Source: CAZMJG01 sp964576365 (GTDB lineage Bacteria; Patescibacteriota; Microgenomatia; UBA1406; GWC2-37-13). From it: a stretch of DNA of 14,332 nt. Shown one piece after another: positions 6,565 to 13,146 of the stretch (its first letter is position 1; the number at the start of each line of letters is the position of its first letter). The notes below the pieces were generated by a model that did not search any database, was not told the origin of the DNA, and saw only the letters and a list, made by a program, of their open reading frames with translations. The stretch lies in NCBI GenBank assembly GCA_964576365.1, contig CAZNUT010000036.1:1-14332 (forward strand), read 5' to 3'. The position numbers and the translations under genes are program-made.

Positions 6565-7446
6565 TCAAACAAGAATACTCTGCCAGTCGGCGGCAAATTT
6601 TCGCAGTCCTTCATCAAGAAGATCTCCTTCTCTCTTGTGGATCACGTACTGTTTATAATCATCTGTGTAGACAAGTTCCTGATAATCAATAGGTTGCAGA
6701 TCGGATACAGACGGAGTAAAAGGTTCCGCTGGCATCTGCTTACCTCCATCGACCCACGCTTGAATAGTTTTGAGTGGTATAGTAAGAATATCAGCCCCAT
6801 ACGCAATAGAAGCCATGAGATGCTCCGTAGTACGCAGTGAAGCTGACAAAATCCCGACATGGTTTGTTTTTCCAGTCTTGGCATCAAACGCCCGATACAT
6901 CCTATTGATGTTGCGGATAAGATCGATCCCTCGCACACCCCTGTCATCCCAGCGCCCCACAAAAGGGGAGAGGAAAACACTATCCCGTGCCTCAATAGTA
7001 GCCGAGTAGACTGCTGCTGCCTGTACCTGATCAAAAACCAAAGTCATGTTTACCCGACCTCCTTCTTTCACAAACTCATGAGCCGCCTGCACACCTGCCG
7101 GGGTTGTGGGAAATTTGATATTGACCTTTTTTCCCCACGTAAACATATCGTGCGCCTGTCTTAGGAGGTCTCCAGTCGTGGATTCCCAGCTCGCATTCAC
7201 TTCGACAGAAAGATGACCATCCGGCAAAGCCTTTTCAATTTCCTGAATGATTTTTTTATATATTCCCAGCAGTTCTTGCTCAGTAAGTTTTTTCCCGCCA
7301 GCGACATACGACGCTACTTCAGGATTGCGAAGAACGAGTGTAGGATTGGTGGTCTGCCCGTCGAGTCTGCCAAGAAGTTTGAGTGCTGTTTTTGTCTCTT
7401 CAGGATTGCCCGAATCAAGAAAAAAAGCTGGTTGTTTTTGTGTCAT
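6565..7446 (-). CDS. tal: Transaldolase family protein
   Basis: Transfers a dihydroxyacetone unit between sugar phosphates in the non-oxidative pentose phosphate pathway, through a Schiff base on lysine. The 293-aa protein shows the family landmarks: FFLDSGNPEE near the N-terminus (Asp11), QTTNPTL (31-37), SVEVNASWEST, the active-site Lys111 in VNIKFPTTPAG, and SASLRTTEH with GADILTIPL near the end. I start it at the ATG at 7446. A TTG six codons upstream is in frame but would lie inside the promoter. The TGGTACAAT element sits eight bases before the chosen ATG. A small acidic gene follows directly. Fructose-6-phosphate aldolase-type activity is a possible alternative, but the length and motifs fit transaldolase better. 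Confidence 0.9.
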   Translation of the reverse strand: MTQKQPAFFLDSGNPEETKTALKLLGRLDGQTTNPTLVLRNPEVASYVAGGKKLTEQELLGIYKKIIQEIEKALPDGHLSVEVNASWESTTGDLLRQAHDMFTWGKKVNIKFPTTPAGVQAAHEFVKEGGRVNMTLVFDQVQAAAVYSATIEARDSVFLSPFVGRWDDRGVRGIDLIRNINRMYRAFDAKTGKTNHVGILSASLRTTEHLMASIAYGADILTIPLKTIQAWVDGGKQMPAEPFTPSVSDLQPIDYQELVYTDDYKQYVIHKREGDLLDEGLRKFAADWQSILV

Positions 7447-7454
7447 ATGATGGT

Positions 7455-7463
7455 ATTGTACCA
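7455..7463 (-). promoter_or_regulatory. Extended -10 promoter of transaldolase
   Basis: The minus strand reads TGG then TACAAT, an extended -10 with one mismatch to TATAAT, ending eight bases before the ATG at 7446. No consensus -35 is seen in the AT-rich sequence upstream. Confidence 0.55.
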
Positions 7464-7468
7464 AAAAT

Positions 7469-7502
7469 AAAAATTATTAATGACGAATTACGCATGACTA
7501 AT
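7469..7502. repeat. AATTA/ACG-type low-complexity repeat
   Basis: A short tract with recurring AATTA, AATGACG and ATTACG pieces lies directly upstream of the transaldolase promoter. Similar AATTA-rich pieces occur at 14260-14277. It is degenerate, and the boundary is approximate. Confidence 0.4.
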
Positions 7503-7509
7503 GTTGAAA

Positions 7510-7588
7510 CTCAGCAGCTCAGCAAACAGATGTTCAGTGATTCAGGCACTCATGATTTCAGCTATTCAGCCACTGAGTTAGATAGGTA
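7510..7588. repeat. Degenerate 8-base tandem repeat, consensus YTCAGNNA
   Basis: About ten consecutive units, such as CTCAGCAG (7510-7517), TTCAGTGA (7533-7540), TTCAGGCA (7541-7548), TTCAGCTA (7557-7564) and TTCAGCCA (7565-7572), follow one another in register. One unit (7526-7532) has seven bases. The last two (7573-7588) are more diverged. It lies in the divergent-free gap between the 7682 gene's stop and the transaldolase promoter. Rotated, it resembles the reverse complement of the repeat at 1753-1797 (CAGTTAGT-like). Confidence 0.7.
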
Positions 7589-7604
7589 ATAGTGCCATGG
7601 TCAA

Positions 7605-7639
7605 CCCTTCGTCCAAACTCAGGGCAAGCCTGACGAACC
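7605..7639. repeat. Palindromic dispersed element (CCTTCGTC...GACGAACC)
   Basis: TTCGTC (7608-7613) and GACGAA (7632-7637) are inverted, and an inner CAGG/CCTG stem encloses GCAAG, giving a hairpin with a seven-base bulge on the left arm. From memory, CCTTCG...CTCAGGGCAAGC...CGAACC palindromes recur in intergenic regions of many uncultivated bacterial genomes; only one copy is present here. There is no T run, so a terminator role is not indicated. Confidence 0.5.
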
Positions 7640-7650
7640 AAGACAAAGAA

Positions 7651-7685
7651 ACGTTATACGCTCCACGCTTCACGTTACACGTCAA
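7651..7685. repeat. Degenerate 7-base tandem repeat, consensus ACGYTHC
   Basis: Five consecutive 7-base units start at 7651, 7658, 7665, 7672 and 7679, each beginning ACG (for example ACGTTAT, ACGCTTC, ACGTTAC). The last unit overlaps the stop codon of the minus-strand gene at 7682-7684, so the repeat runs right up to the coding region. Confidence 0.7.
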
Positions 7686-9073
7686 AACGACCCTGTAGGC
7701 ATTGTGCTGAGATAAGTCCGGATAGAATCGAGCTCCTTGAGTACATCCATATCTGCCATCGCCTTAAGTTCTCCCTGCTGATCATACCAGCCTACCATCT
7801 GGCCAACCGTCATTGCTTTGATAAATTTATTATCAAAGTTCGGAAGTAGCGAAGCTATGTTGAAAACATGATAGGGGATACCAATTCTATTTATCACACT
7901 TTTATTTGGATCATGCTTGCGTGGTGCAGATTCTGGAGGTGGAGTATTATTTGTTCCCCAGTCACTATTGTACGGACTAAACTCATCTTTGACCCCTTTG
8001 GCAAAATTCTCAACTGCAATAATGAGATGCATACCGCCTATATTGTCTATATTTAAGTAATACTCCCGTGGTATCGTACGCGTCAGGAGTTCCAGAATAA
8101 AACCAGTGTCATACAGTGCATACGACATCTTTCCATCATTTGCTTGTATACGATCTGCAAGAATATCTGACACGCATATCTGCTCACCCTTTTCAAACCG
8201 CTGCATATACCCCTCCATCACTTTATCAAGACCACTCACATCATTCTTATCATCTGTTTTTACTACAAGCCCTTTTCCACTCAAGCTCGTATCGCCGTCT
8301 ATATTCAGATTGACTATATCTTTTATTCCATCGTAATTGCCAAAACATGCCTTAAGCAAAAGACGCGCACGCGGAGAAAGTGATTGATTGTTAGTCAAAT
8401 CTGCCTGTATTTCTTCCAGAAATGCTGTCCGTGCATCCCAGTACTCAGGAGTTTCTTCAAATGCGTTAGAAACGATACTGGATAAATTCAAATTATACTT
8501 TTTAAGCTTTTCTGCAATCTTCGTAAAATCAAAATCTGCAGTAGCCTGTAAATCATCTGCATTCTGCTGAAATGTACACACTATTTCAGGATGCTGAATC
8601 GCTACTTTTGCCACCGACTCTTTGATCATGTCAAGCATTGACTTTCTATCTCTATTTACTTCAAGCATCTGAGAATCTTTCTCATATTGCTGTTTATAAT
8701 TTTTTTCAGCAGTGTTCCTGATGAAGTCTATAGTAGCATTCAAAGGTTTTTCGTGATACAACAATTCTGCAGTAGCGGGTAGCGCATTTTGATCGATATA
8801 ATCAGCTGTTGCCCGCAATGCGGTGTCCAAATTTTCCGGCGTTACTGTCACTGCTCCCGTAGCGACGGCAGAAGTACCTATACCTGCAGCACGGAGAAAC
8901 CGTCGTCTCGATGGATCTTGTAGTTTTTCTTCAACAAGTTCATATTGATCTTTCGGACCAAACATAGTAGCAGCCACCTGACCTGCACGAGTGGCTAAGC
9001 GCTGAAAAACATTTGGAGGGACCTCTGGCTTCGCAGATGATGGAGGGGGTGGAGGAGATATGATTTCATTCAT
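7682..9073 (-). CDS. Unknown protein with twin-arginine-like N-terminal anchor, 463 aa
   Basis: I do not recognise the main domain. I start at the ATG at 9073; an earlier in-frame start at 9121 would add 16 residues but would run through the TATACT promoter box. From this Met, a proline-rich cytoplasmic-type tail (PPPPPSS, residues 7-13) leads to SRRRFLRAAG at 55-64. That motif matches the twin-arginine consensus and is followed by a mildly hydrophobic stretch (AAGIGTSAVATGAVTVT, about 62-78). The remaining 380 residues are mostly charged and predicted helical, with a Pro/Ser spacer (about NNTPPPESAP) before the last 80 residues. If exported, it would be anchored by an uncleaved signal. It lacks a recognised catalytic motif, and the gene stands alone between repeat-rich gaps. 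Confidence 0.7.
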   Translation of the reverse strand: MNEIISPPPPPSSAKPEVPPNVFQRLATRAGQVAATMFGPKDQYELVEEKLQDPSRRRFLRAAGIGTSAVATGAVTVTPENLDTALRATADYIDQNALPATAELLYHEKPLNATIDFIRNTAEKNYKQQYEKDSQMLEVNRDRKSMLDMIKESVAKVAIQHPEIVCTFQQNADDLQATADFDFTKIAEKLKKYNLNLSSIVSNAFEETPEYWDARTAFLEEIQADLTNNQSLSPRARLLLKACFGNYDGIKDIVNLNIDGDTSLSGKGLVVKTDDKNDVSGLDKVMEGYMQRFEKGEQICVSDILADRIQANDGKMSYALYDTGFILELLTRTIPREYYLNIDNIGGMHLIIAVENFAKGVKDEFSPYNSDWGTNNTPPPESAPRKHDPNKSVINRIGIPYHVFNIASLLPNFDNKFIKAMTVGQMVGWYDQQGELKAMADMDVLKELDSIRTYLSTMPTGSF

Positions 9074-9082
9074 ATAAAAAAT

Positions 9083-9088
9083 AGTATA
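9083..9088 (-). promoter_or_regulatory. -10-like box TATACT
   Basis: TATACT on the minus strand matches five of six consensus bases and lies nine bases before the ATG at 9073. It has AGG rather than TGN in front, and no good -35. The spacing supports the shorter start for the 7682-9073 gene. Confidence 0.45.
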
Positions 9089-9182
9089 CCTCAGATTGTA
9101 AAAACGAAGAATAATTTCCAAGTAACAATTGCCAATGAATTCTTAATTATTAAACAACCTATTACTTCTTCACTTTTCACTA

Positions 9183-9246
9183 TTACCTAAAACCTAATAA
9201 GCCACCTAGCAACCTGATAAACTTGATTAACTTGACAAACTAATTT
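9183..9246. repeat. Degenerate 9-base tandem repeat, consensus AACYTGATA
   Basis: From 9202 five 9-base units follow in exact register: CCACCTAGC, AACCTGATA, AACTTGATT, AACTTGACA and AACTAATTT. Earlier related units occur at 9183-9199, with a two-base break at 9200-9201. The unit at 9229-9237 contains TTGACA, a perfect -35 sequence, 14 bases from the -10 of the protease gene. The gap from 9122 also holds a direct repeat of CTATTAC (9159-9165 and 9180-9186). Confidence 0.7.
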
Positions 9247-9248
9247 CC

Positions 9249-9257
9249 TGCTACAAT
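9249..9257 (+). promoter_or_regulatory. Extended -10 promoter TGCTACAAT of the M4 protease
   Basis: TGC precedes TACAAT, an extended -10 with one mismatch, six bases before the ATG at 9264. A TTGACA lies 14 bases upstream (9232-9237), shorter than the usual 16-18; the extended -10 may make an ideal -35 unnecessary. Confidence 0.6.
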
Positions 9258-9263
9258 GATTTC

Positions 9264-11750
9264 ATGTCGCAGAGGAAAAAGCGGTTAGTATTTTTTGTTA
9301 CCTTTTTGCTCCTTTTTTCAGTGGCCACAACTGCTGGTGTACTCTCACAATTTTCCTTCATCCCGACTGGGTATGCACAGGAACTCGCTCAAGAACAAAT
9401 TATTCAACTCCCAGATACAGATACACAGTCTGTATTTGAAGAAACGGGACAAACAACCCGCTTTTTTATATCAGCTTCAGATAAGCCACTCTTTACGAGT
9501 CAATCACAGGATTTTGTGGCCGCTACAGAATTTTTGAAAAAAGAAACACGGGTGCGAAAAGAGCGACCCACGCTGACACAGAGAATCCTGCGCAAAGTTC
9601 CAGCCGGCTCACGCCTTCTTCCCACAAACCTTCAACAACAGACAAAACCGGTCCGCACCATCACTGAAGGTAAAAACAAACACTTTTATTTTCAGCAAAC
9701 TATAAATGGTATCCCTGTTTATGGTTCGATACTGTCAATTCATGTAAAAGAAAAACATAATATCAACACTATCTCAGCTTCTTTAGTACATGACTCGATA
9801 CCTCTCAATAAAATAATAAGTCTTGATCGTGCGAGAGAGATTGCACTGGTTCAAGCTCAAAATGAATCTTCTGATTCTTCATTGCGTGTCAGCGAAGCAA
9901 AGGAGTACTTTGCAAGTCCGGCACTATTGGGATTGCACACCGACCCACGACTGCATCCAGCGCTTGAAGTGACCATTCAGGATACAAACGAAATACCATT
10001 GTTTGGAGCCAAATACCTGATCTCACTGAATACTGGCGAGATACTGCTGCGCGAACCACTGATGATGCACGCTCTCAATCGACAGGTGTACGACTGTCAG
10101 GGAGGCAGCTCAGTATGTCCGACTGCACGATCTGAAGGAGGGGCGCCTTACTCCCGGTCAGGCTCCACAAATAATGACGTGAATAAAACGTATGATTTTT
10201 TTGGAGCCTCCCATAACTTTTTCCAAACAAAATTCAGCCGCGACAGCTTTGACGGGGCGGGTGCTACCCTGCATGGAGCAGCTTATTTTAGTCAGACTGG
10301 ATTCTGTCCCAATGCTGCCTTCTGGTCTGGTAATGTGAGTGGTCTGCCGAATAAACTGTTTTTGCTTTGCAATGGTATGGTCGCAAACGACATCATCGCT
10401 CACGAGTACACCCATGCAGTGACCGATGCTACCGCAAAACTCTTTTTCACCAATCAGGCCGGAGCATTGAACGAGGCTGTATCTGATATTTTTGCTTTTG
10501 GAGTAGATCCAGACTGGACGATGGGGGAAGATTCTCTCATCGGCATCACGCGCCGTGCAGATAACCCTACACAAAACAATTTGCCGGATCGTCTTTTCTC
10601 AACACGGTATCACTGCTCATCCACAGATGATGGGGGAGTACATAAAAATGTCGGAGTAGTGATACATGCATTTTATCTCATGAGTCAGGGGGGCAATTTT
10701 AATAATTGCACAATCACCGGCGTAGGCAAAGATACCGCGCATGCGATCTGGTATCGGGCACTGAATCTCTATCTTGGTTCAAGTTCAAACTTCCGTGGAG
10801 CATATAATGCAGTGATGACGGCGTGCAATGATCTGTATCCTGCTACCATCTGCAATCAGGTAGACAATGCTATGCGGGCTACAGAAATGAATCAGCAACC
10901 TTTGAGCACTCAGGCAGGACCTTTGTGCCTTGATCCCAACACCCGGCCGGCTGCTGCAAACTGCATCGTCGCTACACCTCCTCCAACAAACACCAACACT
11001 CCTCCGACCCTCACTTTCACCCCAAGCCCAACTGCGAGCATCACACCAGCCTCAACCATAACTTTCACACCCACACCGACATCGACAGTTACTCCTCCTG
11101 TCACAAACACGCCGACATCATCTCCAACACTGACACCGACAGCTACCCTCACACCAACACCTACTCGTACCCCGACGCCTACTTTCACACCGACACCAAC
11201 ACAACGGCCACCAACTGTGACACCGACGCCCACAGGCACACTGACTCCCACCCCGACGGGTACCCGTACTCCGACGCCAACTCCGACTCGCACACCTACT
11301 CCTTCTCTTACTCTCACTCCCACACCAACTCATACACCCACTCCTACTTTGACACCGACAGGCACCCGCACGCCTACTCCCACCACATTTCCTGGCACGC
11401 TCACACCTACCTCTCCTACCACTCCTCCTACTCCCACCTTGACGAGTCCTCCATCACCCACGGTGACTCCAGTTGCAGGCGCATGCAGCGGCAAAAAATC
11501 GGGTGACGCAGATTGTGCTTCAGACAGCATTGGCAAAAATGTGAGCTTTGTCGATTTCCTGATATGGATGGAAGAATATATCAATGGTTGTAGTGCAAAC
11601 AATCCGGATAAATGCGGTGTAGACGTTGATAATGACGGCAACCCTATGGATGCTGATTTTAATGTATCAGGAGCACAAACAGGTATATTTGAACCTGTAA
11701 GAGAAATCAATTTACTTGACTATGTGATCTGGGTGAAAGGAAAGCAATAA
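9264..11750 (+). CDS. Secreted M4 (thermolysin-type) metalloprotease with Thr-Pro linker and dockerin-like tail
   Basis: An 828-aa exported zinc protease. A basic N-terminus and hydrophobic helix (RKKRLVFFVTFLLLFSVATT) form a signal peptide or anchor. Residues about 130-240 look like an FTP/PepSY-type inhibitory propeptide, including HFYFQQTINGIPVYG. The catalytic domain (about 275-555) has HEYTH with ligands His380 and His384 and base Glu381. The third ligand is Glu404 in LNEAVSD, and the transition-state His460 lies in DDGGVHKNVG. Residues 570-736 are almost entirely Thr, Pro and Ser (TPTPT-type), an extended and possibly glycosylated linker. The last 85 residues carry two Asp-rich, Leu-Asp-Tyr-type segments (GDADCASDS to FLIWMEEY, and DADFNVSG to LLDYVIWVKG), resembling paired dockerin/EF-hand-like calcium repeats. 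It probably digests environmental protein or remodels a partner cell surface. No cohesin is encoded nearby. Confidence 0.93.
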   Translation: MSQRKKRLVFFVTFLLLFSVATTAGVLSQFSFIPTGYAQELAQEQIIQLPDTDTQSVFEETGQTTRFFISASDKPLFTSQSQDFVAATEFLKKETRVRKERPTLTQRILRKVPAGSRLLPTNLQQQTKPVRTITEGKNKHFYFQQTINGIPVYGSILSIHVKEKHNINTISASLVHDSIPLNKIISLDRAREIALVQAQNESSDSSLRVSEAKEYFASPALLGLHTDPRLHPALEVTIQDTNEIPLFGAKYLISLNTGEILLREPLMMHALNRQVYDCQGGSSVCPTARSEGGAPYSRSGSTNNDVNKTYDFFGASHNFFQTKFSRDSFDGAGATLHGAAYFSQTGFCPNAAFWSGNVSGLPNKLFLLCNGMVANDIIAHEYTHAVTDATAKLFFTNQAGALNEAVSDIFAFGVDPDWTMGEDSLIGITRRADNPTQNNLPDRLFSTRYHCSSTDDGGVHKNVGVVIHAFYLMSQGGNFNNCTITGVGKDTAHAIWYRALNLYLGSSSNFRGAYNAVMTACNDLYPATICNQVDNAMRATEMNQQPLSTQAGPLCLDPNTRPAAANCIVATPPPTNTNTPPTLTFTPSPTASITPASTITFTPTPTSTVTPPVTNTPTSSPTLTPTATLTPTPTRTPTPTFTPTPTQRPPTVTPTPTGTLTPTPTGTRTPTPTPTRTPTPSLTLTPTPTHTPTPTLTPTGTRTPTPTTFPGTLTPTSPTTPPTPTLTSPPSPTVTPVAGACSGKKSGDADCASDSIGKNVSFVDFLIWMEEYINGCSANNPDKCGVDVDNDGNPMDADFNVSGAQTGIFEPVREINLLDYVIWVKGKQ
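10971..11470 (+). repeat. Thr-Pro coding repeat (linker of the M4 protease)
   Basis: About 500 bases of quasi-repeated ACNCCN codons encode an irregular TPTPT linker. Codons vary at third positions, so the DNA is not a clean microsatellite. The opposite strand consequently reads as long open frames rich in Val and Gly, which are not genes. Confidence 0.85.
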
Positions 11751-11754
11751 GTTT

Positions 11755-11763
11755 TGCTATAAT
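11755..11763 (+). promoter_or_regulatory. Extended -10 promoter TGCTATAAT of the hexokinase-like gene
   Basis: A perfect TGCTATAAT starts four bases after the protease stop codon and ends 13 bases before the ATG at 11777. It indicates independent transcription of this gene despite the short 26-base intergenic gap, with a leader of only about six bases. Confidence 0.7.
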
Positions 11764-11776
11764 AGTTCTCAATTCA

Positions 11777-12850
11777 ATGGACACAACTCAACTCACTGCC
11801 ATAAAAGATGCGTTTGTGAATGAATTAAGACAGGCCGCTCAGGGTGTAAAAACATCCCTTCCTTTCATCTCGCACACTCTTTCTACTCACTCACTTGTCA
11901 AACCGGGAGAACAGTTTCAGGTTCTTGTCATAGGAGGGAGTTATTATCAGCAGGCCGTCATGCAGGCAGAGGGTACGAAACTCACGATCATCTCCCGCAC
12001 CCAAGGCGCACAGCCCGTATTTACCACCAAACAGCATTTGATGGATTTTATTTTGACTCTGATAGACAAAGAGATCCATACAATTGCTATCAATTTTGCG
12101 TACTCGCTCACTCCGGTCAATCGGGAAGGAAGACTTGATGGGGCACTTCAGTTTGGCTCGAAGGAAAATACGTTTGAGGGGCTTGTGGGTGAACAGATAG
12201 GCGAGCAGGTCGAACAATTTCTCGCAGAAAAAACCGGAAGCAAATTTTACGTGACGGCAGCCAATGACACCATCTGTCTTTTACTTTCAGGACTCACTTC
12301 TCATCGTTGGAGCGAACTGGCAGCGGGTATCGTGGGAACCGGTCTCAACTTCGCACTGTTTGAAAGCGTCCAGCATGCCGTCAATCTTGAATCCGGTTCT
12401 TTTGACAAGTTTACTCAGTCCGAGGCAGGACGAGAGATCGACCACCTTTCAGCCGTACCCGGTGATGCGATATATGAAAAAGAGGTATCCGGAGCCTATC
12501 TTTTCAGACATTTTAATTATGAGATCAAGAAAAAAGGAATAGCTATGGATCCTATCGGCTCTTCGCAGCAACTTGATTTTCTTGTCACCGCACCAACTGA
12601 AGAAATTGCAACAATTGCCAAACAGACGTTACAGCATTCTGCTCAACTGGTAGGAGCACAGGTCGCGGGTATCCTCGAGTATCAGCAAAGAGATCTGGTC
12701 TTTGTGATGCAGGGGAGTATGTACTGGAAAGGGTATAAATACAAAGAGACTGTGGACGAGGCGGTGAAGATGCTTTGCCCGCACTATAAAGCTACATATA
12801 TAAATATCCTCCAAAGCGACCTCTTCGGCGCCGCAAAACTCATCATCTGA
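11777..12850 (+). CDS. Divergent hexokinase-family protein, 357 aa
   Basis: The order of motifs follows eukaryotic-type hexokinases (PF00349/PF03727). A phosphate-1-like VLVIGGSYYQQ spans about residues 49-59. NFAYSLTPVNREGRLDGALQ matches the sugar-domain FSFP-Q region. AANDTICLLL carries the catalytic Asp164, AGIVGTGLN (183-191) is the second glycine loop, and VNLESGSFDKF matches the N-EWG-F glucose site. EKEVSGAYLFRHF matches the family's EK-ISG-YLGEI segment, and FVMQGSMYWKG is the C-terminal DGS-Y block. At 357 aa it is about 100 shorter than typical hexokinases. The phosphate-1 Asp (normally LDLGGT) is Val, and the glucose-site Trp is Ser. It may phosphorylate a different sugar, work slowly, or be regulatory. 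It is probably cytoplasmic; the lysine- and glutamate-rich surface shows no export signal. Confidence 0.8.
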   Translation: MDTTQLTAIKDAFVNELRQAAQGVKTSLPFISHTLSTHSLVKPGEQFQVLVIGGSYYQQAVMQAEGTKLTIISRTQGAQPVFTTKQHLMDFILTLIDKEIHTIAINFAYSLTPVNREGRLDGALQFGSKENTFEGLVGEQIGEQVEQFLAEKTGSKFYVTAANDTICLLLSGLTSHRWSELAAGIVGTGLNFALFESVQHAVNLESGSFDKFTQSEAGREIDHLSAVPGDAIYEKEVSGAYLFRHFNYEIKKKGIAMDPIGSSQQLDFLVTAPTEEIATIAKQTLQHSAQLVGAQVAGILEYQQRDLVFVMQGSMYWKGYKYKETVDEAVKMLCPHYKATYINILQSDLFGAAKLII

Positions 12851-12902
12851 GACCCAATACCAGAGAGTCCCTGAGCTTCTTTCTGACACATTGATTTTGA
12901 TG

Positions 12903-12908
12903 TATAAT
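12903..12908 (+). promoter_or_regulatory. -10 box TATAAT of the toxin-antitoxin cluster
   Basis: A perfect TATAAT ends five bases before the ATG at 12914. Transcription would begin at about the start codon, giving a leaderless first antitoxin-type gene. No consensus -35 was found at 16-18 bases. Confidence 0.6.
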
Positions 12909-12913
12909 TGGAT

Positions 12914-13144
12914 ATGTCTTTTAAACAGTCGCTTTTTTGGGACACCGACCCTACTACTATTGACCCAAAAAAAAATAAATCTTATGTCATCGAACGAATT
13001 CTTGACTACGGAGATGAGAAAGATGTCTCATGGATGTGGAAGACATATCAACCTACTGATATTCTTGGGGTGATTCGATCATCTCGATCTCTCCATAAAA
13101 GCACGAAATCATTATGGACGATTCTGCTTCAAAAATACAATTAA
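12914..13144 (+). CDS. DUF6922-type protein A, probable antitoxin-like component, 76 aa
   Basis: The small protein has the pattern FWDTDP...DPKKNKSYVIERILDYGD...W...I...R...K...LW, which I recognise as DUF6922, a family usually next to AbiEii-type nucleotidyltransferases. It is a clear paralogue of the next gene: FWD-D, DP-K, YVI-R-LD-GD and the later Trp, Arg and Lys-Ser positions align in order. I use the ATG at 12914; an upstream TTG at 12908 overlaps the -10 box. Its stop is two bases from the next ATG, so the three genes 12914-14042 form one operon. It ends soon after the KSLW position, making it shorter than its paralogue. The antitoxin role is inferred from position only. Confidence 0.75.
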   Translation: MSFKQSLFWDTDPTTIDPKKNKSYVIERILDYGDEKDVSWMWKTYQPTDILGVIRSSRSLHKSTKSLWTILLQKYN

Positions 13145-13146
13145 CT

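Noticed and set aside
9074..9121. Earlier start at 9121 for the twin-arginine-like protein
   Set aside because: The extra 16 residues would be encoded across the TATACT box and do not resemble a signal sequence, while the ATG at 9073 has promoter spacing like its neighbours.
1753..9246. Short repeats considered as CRISPR arrays
   Set aside because: Units are 7-9 bases, contiguous and degenerate, with no spacers and no cas genes.
10910..11710. Long minus-strand open frames rich in Val and Gly
   Set aside because: They are the antisense of the Thr-Pro linker and tail of the protease; ACC/CCN codons read backwards give GGT/GTN. There is no start context and no family resemblance.
12891..13073. 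60-codon plus-strand frame overlapping the first DUF6922 gene
   Set aside because: It is in another frame of a recognised family member and crosses its -10 box.
13114..13146. Earlier in-frame ATG (13114) for the second DUF6922 gene
   Set aside because: It would overlap the first DUF6922 gene and add residues outside the family pattern; the ATG at 13147 is two bases after the upstream stop.
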